A stretch of DNA of 29,245 nt from the NCBI GenBank assembly GCA_964432985.1, contig CAYSPT010000063.1, forward strand, positions 1 through 29,245, given 5' to 3'. The notes beneath the pieces were generated by a model that ran no database searches, had not been told where the DNA came from, and saw only the letters and a list, made by a program, of their open reading frames with translations. Below are positions 23,667 to 29,245 of this stretch, one piece after another. A program made the translations under genes and the position numbers. This stretch comes from CAYSPT01 sp964432985. GTDB lineage: Bacteria; Muiribacteriota; CAYSPT01. How positions within the stretch are numbered: position 1 is the stretch's first letter; each line of letters starts with the position of its first letter.

Positions 23667-24563
23667 TCACGAAAAAATCTCGTCGGATATGTCACCTTCC
23701 GCCACCTTCGTCACCGCGCCGGTGAGCGTTACAGCGTAATCATCGGTAATGGACAGCACCAGCTCGCCCCCGGGAGAGCAGACGGTAACCTGGTTCTCGC
23801 ACAGCCCCAGCCGGTTTGCCACGGCGGCGGCGGCGCTGGAGCTGGAACCAGACGCCAGGGTGTAACCGGCGCCCCGCTCCCATATCTCGATGCGGAGGGT
23901 GCCTCGGTTGACCACCTGCACGAACTGGACATTGGTGCGGTTGGGAAACAGGCCGTGCACCTCGATGAGCGGGCCCAGGCGGCGCGCTTCTTCTTCGGTC
24001 ACCCGGTCGCGCAAAACCACGCAGTGAGGGTTTCCCACGGTAGCTGCCGAAAACACTATTTGATTACCGGCAATCTCCGTGGTCTCGTTAATGACCTCCC
24101 TGGGCGGTCCGATTACCGGTATGTCCTCACTTTGAAAGCTCACCTTGCCCATGCCCACGGTGATCATCCGGCCGCCGGGATGGACCCGGGCTTCCACCCG
24201 GCCCCCCGCGGTCCACACGCTGAATTTCTCTTCGCCGACCTTACCCTGGTCCCACAGGTAGCGGGCGAAAATCCGCAGGCCGTTGCCGCTCTTCTCGGCC
24301 TCCGAGCCGTCAGGGTTGTATATCCTGAGTCCGCAGTCGGCCTGTCCCGTCCTCAGCGGGCCGTACAGGATACCGTCGGACCCGACGCCGAAGTTACGGT
24401 GGCAGACGGTCTTGATCCGCTTTCCCGACCATCCGTCCGAATCCGGTAACCGGGACACACCGAACAGCGGCATGGTCCGCATCCGGCCGCCGGAGCCCTT
24501 CATTGAGGCCGGATCGATCACGATGTAATCGTTTCCCAGGGCGTGGTACTTGAAAAATTTCAT
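23667..24563 (-). CDS. dapF: DapF-family protein with both catalytic Cys replaced by Ser
   Basis: The product has 298 residues and the two-domain DapF fold. Markers include KYHALGNDYIVID (5-17), CHRNFGVGSDGI (54-65), the first active-site loop KSGNGLRIFARY (91-102), NPHCVV (178-183), PNRTNVQFV (207-215) and the second loop TLASGSSSSAAAAVA (235-249). Canonical diaminopimelate epimerases have Cys in both loops (CGNG and ACGTG). Here they read S92 and S238. Substrate-binding Asn11 and Asn94 remain. It may therefore be a divergent epimerase subgroup or catalyse another reaction. I recall annotated relatives with the same KSGNG loop. The start has AAGGTGAT about ten bases upstream and two tandem promoters (24643-24672). 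Confidence 0.88.
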   Translation of the reverse strand: MKFFKYHALGNDYIVIDPASMKGSGGRMRTMPLFGVSRLPDSDGWSGKRIKTVCHRNFGVGSDGILYGPLRTGQADCGLRIYNPDGSEAEKSGNGLRIFARYLWDQGKVGEEKFSVWTAGGRVEARVHPGGRMITVGMGKVSFQSEDIPVIGPPREVINETTEIAGNQIVFSAATVGNPHCVVLRDRVTEEEARRLGPLIEVHGLFPNRTNVQFVQVVNRGTLRIEIWERGAGYTLASGSSSSAAAAVANRLGLCENQVTVCSPGGELVLSITDDYAVTLTGAVTKVAEGDISDEIFS

Positions 24564-24642
24564 GGTGCGAGATCACCTTCTGAGTCATTGTCCGACTTGA
24601 TCGGGCAAAACATTCACAATAACACTGCTGTTGTCAAACTGC

Positions 24643-24672
24643 ATTATAACACCGAGCCTGCCCATTATAACA
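24643..24672 (-). promoter_or_regulatory. Two tandem extended -10 promoters in a 14-bp direct repeat
   Basis: The 14-mer CATTATAACACCGA occurs at 24642-24655 and 24663-24676, 21 bases apart. On the minus strand each copy contains TGTTATAAT, a perfect -10 with TGn extension. Both face dapF, 80-110 bases from its start. An exact TTGACA (minus strand) lies just downstream at about 24632-24637. The rest of the 24564-24752 gap shows nothing further. Confidence 0.5.
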
Positions 24673-24752
24673 CCGAAAGATCGCAAGCAAAAGGATCGGA
24701 ATCAAGTGGAAGAATTACGAGAAGGGATTGATTGCAGAACCAGCCTAAATCA

Positions 24753-25913
24753 CTAAAAACCGCCCGTCAGTATTTTTACCGCCAGGTAACACAAAAAGAA
24801 CATTACCGTTCCCATGGTGCCCCCGTACACAAGAACCTTGTGGTAGATCGGTGCTATTTCAGGTGCAATTTCTTCCCTTTCAACCGCCACCAGGGCATTT
24901 TTAAAAATGACAGACTGACCGGTGACATTATTATCCAGACACATGGTTACTTTCAAATAATCCAGTTCGGCTGGATCTTTTTCTACTGATGTCACCCTGG
25001 CCGCCGCCTTGAATCCGCTGGAGCGGGTAACAACGACGATATCGTTGACCTTCAATAACCTGGCTGCCAGGCCGTTTATGGGATCCACCCGCAAATCAAC
25101 CAGGCTGGAAGCCTCGTCTTTCTTTTTCTCCTTCTTCTCTTCGTGCTTGGCCACGTTATCTTTTGCATTCGGGAGTGGTTTGTGTGCCGCTTTGACGTCA
25201 GGAAGAGGTTTGTCCTCCGCCTCATTAACCGGCGTATCCGGCGAAGCTGATTCTTGCGTAGCAACCTTTACATCTTCAACTGCGCCTTTTTTTTCTGACG
25301 AGTCTTCTTTTTTAGAGACTGGCGGCAGGCTGGTTCCTTCACTGTCCGTACTGCCATTTTCGGAAGCATCACTGTCCTTGACTGCCGCGGGACCGGTCTC
25401 CATTACCGCCGGACTATCCGCCTTATTTTTAGTTTTCTCCCCGGTCGATTTCTTTACCTTTTGCTTCGATTTGTGAAATACCGTCTCCGTCAGGACATCC
25501 ATGGATAGATCACTCGATGGAAACACGGCCTGCAGATCTTCTTTGAATATCGTTTCCAGGGTGATGCTTTTCAGCTTCGGATCGGTAACCATACCGATGG
25601 TGTCGGCCAACCTGTCGACCCGTTCAGGTTCATAGGACTCGACACGCTCCTGGAGAGCCATGGCAAATCCTTTAAGAAACTCGTCATCCATCTTGTTATG
25701 TCCCCGGCGGACCAGGAGCAGGTAATCATTCCACGAAGACAGCATGTCCGACTGTTCAAACAATTTTTCAGAGAAATATTGCACCGAGGCCAGGCACTTG
25801 AATATCTTTTGCTGCCGGGCATCACCAATGACGATGGCGTACCCGAGCAAATGACGTTTCTTTTCTTCAAACCTGATTCGCACCACGAACATGTACTGAT
25901 TATCGTTTTTCAT
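24753..25913 (-). CDS. Tail-anchored protein with long charged linker, unknown function
   Basis: The product has 386 residues. Residues 1-150 form a compact alpha/beta region (VVRIRFEEKKRHLLGYAIVIG, LLLVRRGHNKMDDEFLKGFA). Residues about 150-275 are a low-complexity, Lys/Glu/Ser-rich, surely disordered linker. A small beta domain follows (about 275-350; NDIVVVTRSSGFKAAARVTSVEK, perhaps PilZ- or SH3-like). It ends with one hydrophobic helix (VLVYGGTMGTVMFFLCYLAV) at the extreme C-terminus. No signal peptide, so a C-tail membrane anchor facing the cytoplasm is expected. GGAG lies seven bases before the ATG. The start overlaps the stop of a short upstream frame (ATGA). I do not recognise the family. 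Confidence 0.7.
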   Translation of the reverse strand: MKNDNQYMFVVRIRFEEKKRHLLGYAIVIGDARQQKIFKCLASVQYFSEKLFEQSDMLSSWNDYLLLVRRGHNKMDDEFLKGFAMALQERVESYEPERVDRLADTIGMVTDPKLKSITLETIFKEDLQAVFPSSDLSMDVLTETVFHKSKQKVKKSTGEKTKNKADSPAVMETGPAAVKDSDASENGSTDSEGTSLPPVSKKEDSSEKKGAVEDVKVATQESASPDTPVNEAEDKPLPDVKAAHKPLPNAKDNVAKHEEKKEKKKDEASSLVDLRVDPINGLAARLLKVNDIVVVTRSSGFKAAARVTSVEKDPAELDYLKVTMCLDNNVTGQSVIFKNALVAVEREEIAPEIAPIYHKVLVYGGTMGTVMFFLCYLAVKILTGGF

Positions 25914-25993
25914 GACAGCACTCCGGTTTGCCTGCGTGCGGCAGCTCGTGAAGCACCGTGAGAAGTAGTGAAGGGATTCAGCAAAGAGCGCAT
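25910..25993 (-). CDS. Possible 27-residue leader ORF coupled to the downstream gene
   Basis: AAGGAGGT, a near-perfect ribosome-binding site, lies eight bases before the ATG at 25993. The short frame ends in a TGA that overlaps the start codon of the 386-residue gene (ATGA). The peptide begins MRSLLNPFTTSHGAS and is basic. The frame is open further back to 26419, and an alternative ATG at 26173 would add two hydrophobic stretches (an 88-residue membrane protein) but lacks a good ribosome-binding site. Either way translation of the next gene looks coupled. The rest of the 25994-26362 stretch holds no feature I can support. Confidence 0.35.
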   Translation of the reverse strand: MRSLLNPFTTSHGASRAAARRQTGVLS

Positions 25994-26362
25994 GATGTGG
26001 TACCTCCTTGTATATGCCGACGGGATTCCGTTCCCATTTGATTCTTGTGTTGTTAAAAATGCAATTATCATGCCGGGCAACCAGCCTAATAGGTTATTTT
26101 TCGATAGTGCGCTTAAAGTTGCATTACAGGCCAATAAACCAATAATAATCATGGTTTTAGGAATGTACACCATCTTCGTTCTGAAGAGAGCCGCTCTGCC
26201 ATGATTCCGGAAGAAGTGGAAAATACACAGGTTTGACTCATCATTGTCCAGGATAGTGACAGTGGCAACCAGAGAAGTGTCCGGATTATGCACAATGCGC
26301 AACGCGATAGCAGACGTGCAAATCAGCGTCCGCAGCTGGCAAAATTGTTGTCCACGCTCCTG

Positions 26363-26392
26363 TTGACAGCATGTGATGCAACATGACACAAT
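26363..26392 (+). promoter_or_regulatory. Candidate promoter with dyad for the 783-residue gene
   Basis: An exact TTGACA (26363-26368) is followed after 18 bases by CACAAT (26387-26392). The spacer holds an inverted repeat CATGT-N6-ACATG (26370-26385), a possible operator. The start codon of the 783-residue gene lies about 90 bases downstream. Confidence 0.45.
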
Positions 26393-26484
26393 GCTCGGGA
26401 AACGATTCAGACTCGTCACGATTCACTGGATATGAAACCTGTATGACCGACTGCACAAACGAACACATCGTCCTGGAGATATAA

Positions 26485-28836
26485 TTGAAAGAACGCTTGG
26501 AAAAGCTGGGATTCGACGCCGGCAAGCACTCCAGGCTGGCATCGATGCTCGCCGGGCACATTCATTTTTTAAAGACCGTCCTGGAACCGCTTTCGGAATC
26601 GGACCGGGACTTTCTGCTGAACACCGCTCTCCCGTCAGTTCAATCGCTGCTTGACGAAGAGAATACAGCCGAAGACGTTATCTCCATGGTAGATGACCTG
26701 ATGCATCGTTTCGGTAACAACCGAGAATCAGCGTTTGGCCTCATCAAGGATATCTCACCGCTGTTCGATCGGTTTGGATTCGAAGCCCTGGACTTGATGG
26801 TAAACCGGGTGGCCGAAACGCTGGGTGACATTACCTACCGGTACCTGAGGACCCTCAAGTTGCTGGTGAGAACCGGGTGTTTTTCCACCCGTGATGAACT
26901 GGAGATATTCAGGGACCTGGTGTTTCCGAAGCGGGGGTGTGACTGCGGACCTGTTCTCGTTCGTGGTCCTGCAACCCACACCCAAACTCAGCATCGTTCC
27001 TTGTCCCCGTTCCCGCCCTCCAGCAAGGAGAATAGAATGGAGGTGGGGATGCTGGAGTATCTGAAACCCGTGTTCCGGGAGATAGTACCCCGTCTGGTGC
27101 AAGCAGGGATTGCCGTCAAGAAGACCGTACCATCCGGTAACAAAGCCACCGGATCCCCCTCCGCGCGCCCGGAAACCGGTTTATCCATTTCGTATCAAGC
27201 CATGAAAAAAATGGGAATTCTGGACATGTGCCGCCAGCTGGTCCACTTCGGCGGTTACAAGATCAATTTCACCCTGTTCTTCAAGCTGTTCTTCACGCTG
27301 GCCGGCAACGACCTGCCACTGGCCCGGAAGCTTATCACGTGGATCGAAGTGGTGAACGGCCGGCTGGAGTATCACGGCTACTCGGTGGCAGCCTTCTACA
27401 AGGACCTGACCAACCGCCAATACCGGATTGTGGACCTGTGCACCAGGACAGGAAGACAGATACAGCTGTTCAAGGTAGCCAATGCCATCTTGAAGTATCT
27501 CGAAGAAGGCGGGACGGCGATTTACCCTAATCCCGAGCTGCTCAGCTACTGTCTGGAGGTCATGGGGACGAACCGGAAGAATTATGCGATGTTGCCCCGG
27601 CGCAAACCAGAACTCTTCAACCGGGCGGTCCTTTACAGCCGGGGGCGCCGCCTGATCGATTACCGCTACACCGACCTGTCACCCCAGTTGACCTACCAGG
27701 TGTTTCCCCACCGGACGAAAGCCGACCTGCTGCCCCGCAGCGCTATCGACCAGTTCACCGAAATCATGACCCTCACCTCCCTGGAGACCCTGCGGGCGGA
27801 GAACTTTATCCGCCTGCTGCAACGGCACACCCGGCGGCCGGTGCTGGTGGTGGGTAACCTCAGGCTGGGACAGGTCTACACCGAACCGCTGCGACGCTCC
27901 TGCAGTGATCTGGACGACGCGGAATTCACCTATGTCCGGCTGGGATCAACCGAGTTGACCAACCGGATCTACGTAACCGCCAACCCCTTCGACCGCCGCA
28001 CCACGTTGCGGCTGCTCAAGGAGCGTCCCCACGTGGTGGTGGTGGACGCCTCCATTCAGAATCGGTTCCCCTTCGCCTTCAAAGGGTTTGTCAACTTCTT
28101 TGCAGCCGTCAATGATGTGGTGACCGGCACACCCGGATTCCCTAATTTTTCCTATGCCTGTCACAGCCCTGACGAGAGGGACCTTGACAATACTGGCGGT
28201 TACCGAAGCGAGTATACCTACATTGTCACTCGCGGCAAGCTTGAGCGTATGGCTGCCATGAACGCCGTTACGACGACGGGAGAACCGTACCGGCTGTTCC
28301 ACCTGTCACACCCGTCCCTGACCGACGTGGTCCTGCGGGCGGGCTTCGACGAAACCGAACCGGTTATCATGAACCGTGACACCAACCGGACGGATATAAC
28401 GTCAAACCGGTATGTACCCAACCTGGTGAGCGACCGCTTTTTCGAAATACTGACGGAAGTATCTGTAAATGACCTGGTTCACGCCGATCAACCAGCTGGC
28501 CTTGATGATACTCCCACGGTGTTACTGATCAATGCGTTTTTCCCGTTTGACACCGTATATCCCGGCCATACGGCTGATAAACTGGACGACTTGGCTGTCA
28601 GCCTGGATGATCTGGGTGTCAGCGGCTGCATCAAGGGGATTTCCGATCCCGAAGGCCGCCAGGGTGCGGTGTCCTTCGACGACCTGGAGCGGGTGCTGCT
28701 GGAAACCACCCGGGGAGTGACCCGGTCCATCAACGCCGACGAGGAAACCGGGGTGGTCAGGCTGGCCAACCACAGCCTGATGGAGCGGTTAACGGAAGTC
28801 TACCTGGATATCAAGGAGCGGTACTGGAAAAAGTAA
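26485..28836 (+). CDS. Large cytoplasmic protein of unknown family
   Basis: The product has 783 residues. It starts at a TTG, with GGAG six bases upstream. The next in-frame ATG is 20 codons in. There is no signal peptide or membrane helix. The N-terminal third is helical. Residues about 153-188 (THTQTQHRSLSPFPPSSKEN region) are encoded by hairpin repeat copy D and break the helical pattern. The middle (about 240-420) is basic and aromatic. The C-terminal half has alternating strand-like segments (RRPVLVVGNLRLG, RPHVVVVDASI, DDTPTVLLINAFFPF), as in a Rossmann- or vWA-like fold, but no binding motif I can name. It is intact and its codon use fits. I do not know its function. Confidence 0.75.
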   Translation: MKERLEKLGFDAGKHSRLASMLAGHIHFLKTVLEPLSESDRDFLLNTALPSVQSLLDEENTAEDVISMVDDLMHRFGNNRESAFGLIKDISPLFDRFGFEALDLMVNRVAETLGDITYRYLRTLKLLVRTGCFSTRDELEIFRDLVFPKRGCDCGPVLVRGPATHTQTQHRSLSPFPPSSKENRMEVGMLEYLKPVFREIVPRLVQAGIAVKKTVPSGNKATGSPSARPETGLSISYQAMKKMGILDMCRQLVHFGGYKINFTLFFKLFFTLAGNDLPLARKLITWIEVVNGRLEYHGYSVAAFYKDLTNRQYRIVDLCTRTGRQIQLFKVANAILKYLEEGGTAIYPNPELLSYCLEVMGTNRKNYAMLPRRKPELFNRAVLYSRGRRLIDYRYTDLSPQLTYQVFPHRTKADLLPRSAIDQFTEIMTLTSLETLRAENFIRLLQRHTRRPVLVVGNLRLGQVYTEPLRRSCSDLDDAEFTYVRLGSTELTNRIYVTANPFDRRTTLRLLKERPHVVVVDASIQNRFPFAFKGFVNFFAAVNDVVTGTPGFPNFSYACHSPDERDLDNTGGYRSEYTYIVTRGKLERMAAMNAVTTTGEPYRLFHLSHPSLTDVVLRAGFDETEPVIMNRDTNRTDITSNRYVPNLVSDRFFEILTEVSVNDLVHADQPAGLDDTPTVLLINAFFPFDTVYPGHTADKLDDLAVSLDDLGVSGCIKGISDPEGRQGAVSFDDLERVLLETTRGVTRSINADEETGVVRLANHSLMERLTEVYLDIKERYWKK
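26943..27049 (+). repeat. Interspersed modular hairpin repeat, copy D, inside a gene
   Basis: CTGCGGACCTGTTCTCGTTC (26943-26962) matches the reverse complement of 29026-29045 at 19 of 20 bases. The match continues, weaker, through CATCGTTCC to CCGTTCCCGCC. The hairpin TCCCGCC (27011-27017) with GGTGGGG (27042-27048) encloses GCAAGGAG and TAGAA, as in copy C. The whole unit is read in frame as about 36 codons of the 783-residue gene. Confidence 0.75.
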
Positions 28837-28865
28837 AAATCTCTGTCCTTTCCACACTCACAGAG
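28828..28865 (-). terminator. Rho-independent terminator for the minus-strand gene at the right end
   Basis: On the minus strand CTCTGT (28860-28865) pairs with ACAGAG (28841-28846) around a 13-base loop, followed at once by ATTTTTACTTTTT (28828-28840). It is the last hairpin of repeat copy C and overlaps the 3' end of the convergent 783-residue gene. Confidence 0.6.
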
Positions 28866-29045
28866 GCAGAGGATCCCCAGAAAGCTGGTTGCTTCCTATA
28901 TGCCTGTAGGACACCATCCAGTAACAATGTCTGTCAATCCCGCCCTCTGAGCAAGGAGTCTAGAAAGTAAGGTGGGAACGGTGGCATGAAACGATGTTAT
29001 GCGTTGGCGTGGGAGCAGTGACAATGAACGAGAACAGGCCCGCAG
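28841..29045 (-). repeat. Interspersed modular hairpin repeat, copy C (most complete)
   Basis: Read on the minus strand this holds, in order: the left module (29045 to about 28978, shared with copies B and D), a hairpin with its loop inverted relative to D (TCCCGCC 28938-28944 with GGTGGGA 28971-28977 on the plus strand), the 56-bp middle module (28930-28875, shared with copy A at 50 of 56 positions), and a final hairpin (28865-28841, loop shared with copy B). It fills most of the gap between the two convergent genes. No gene is seen in it. Confidence 0.75.
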
Positions 29046-29069
29046 CCACATGGCTGCGGACCTGTTTTA
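29033..29069 (+). terminator. Terminator hairpin between convergent genes
   Basis: AACAGG-C-CCGCAGCCA pairs with TGGCTGCGG-A-CCTGTT, a stem of about 15 pairs with a single mismatch and a very small loop, followed by TTTACTTTACT on the plus strand. It should stop transcripts of the 783-residue gene. The minus-strand side has only a weak T tract. Confidence 0.65.
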
Positions 29070-29099
29070 CTTTACTGGTTTACGCTGTCACAATAGGTT

Positions 29100-29245
29100 T
29101 TAGAAACCGAAGCCTCCGCCGCCCATCATCATGGTGTCGCCCATCAGCTGGAAGACGTTGCCGGAATCCAGGTTGCCCTGGCTCAGCAGACTGTAGGTCA
29201 GGTTGGCCATCATCTGCGACTGCATGTAGTTGACCATTTCCTTCT
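29100..29245 (-). CDS. C-terminus of an unknown protein (5' part outside window)
   Basis: An open minus-strand frame enters at the right edge and ends with TAA at 29100-29102, giving the last 47 residues. The visible part is Met/Gln/Asn-rich (MVNYMQSQMMANLTYSLLSQ) and ends MMMGGGGFGF, a glycine-rich tail with a final aromatic residue. Such endings occur in secreted or surface-assembled proteins, but nothing more can be said. Codon use is like that of the neighbours. The terminator on the minus strand at 28828-28865 would end its transcript. Confidence 0.6.
   Translation of the reverse strand, partial: KEMVNYMQSQMMANLTYSLLSQGNLDSGNVFQLMGDTMMMGGGGFGF

Noticed and set aside
25968..26204. Plus-strand frame of 78 codons in the 25914-26484 gap
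   Set aside because: No ribosome-binding site, no motif, and it overlaps the better-supported leader frame on the other strand.
1441..28930. Composite transposon bounded by the inverted 56-bp modules
   Set aside because: The span is 27 kb of ordinary operons, no transposase is present, and further copies of the family lie inside it, so these are dispersed repeats.
26943..29045. Diversity-generating retroelement (template and variable repeat pair)
   Set aside because: No reverse transcriptase is present and differences between copies are not confined to adenine positions.

Overview
The window looks like chromosomal DNA of an uncultured, Gram-negative-type bacterium. It carries lipoprotein signal peptides, a FecR-domain protein, periplasmic binding-protein transport, diaminopimelate-type peptidoglycan chemistry and the non-mevalonate isoprenoid pathway. 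GC is moderately high by eye, and most genes lie on the minus strand in tightly packed operons. I saw no rRNA, tRNA, phage or CRISPR, and the phylum cannot be named safely from sequence alone.

Layout, left to right. (1) 1-2976: the end of a coiled-coil protein built on 36-residue repeats, a methyltransferase remnant, a small hypothetical gene, and a secreted plant-type (GH13_6-like) alpha-amylase with a clear sigma70-type promoter. (2) 3037-5798: an ABC-2-type exporter pair (permease, ATPase) behind a promoter that overlaps a perfect palindrome. (3) 5923-10159: a membrane-anchored hypothetical protein, a secreted beta-propeller-like protein paired with a four-helix membrane protein, and a FecR lipoprotein with a 21-bp minisatellite. 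(4) 10245-20292: a 10-kb run of seven minus-strand genes that overlap or abut: a protein with about 23 TPRs, a PP-loop ATPase, ispG, a membrane GAF/class III cyclase, and a PhnD-PhnC-PhnE-type importer. (5) 20424-21135: a plus-strand Phd/PIN toxin-antitoxin cassette. (6) 21116-25993: a sodium/solute symporter, a lipoprotein, a dapF homologue lacking both catalytic cysteines, and a tail-anchored protein of unknown role. (7) 26485-29245: a 783-residue protein of unknown family on the plus strand and the 3' end of a minus-strand gene.

The most unusual content is repetitive. A 190-bp element with 10-bp perfect terminal inverted repeats and five internal hairpins (13543-13732) lies in frame inside the lipoprotein signal peptide of the PhnD-like gene. 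A second, unrelated family of modular hairpin repeats appears at four loci (1397-1496, 9069-9161, 26943-27049, 28841-29045). One copy is translated in frame inside the 783-residue gene and another supplies an apparent terminator. Two unrelated repeat families tolerated inside open reading frames recalls the Rickettsia palindromic elements, but I recognise neither family. Other points of interest are a PhnE-type permease with two predicted Ig/IPT-like periplasmic domains, a Ser/Ser DapF homologue, and an array of five 13-bp repeats resembling weak DnaA boxes.
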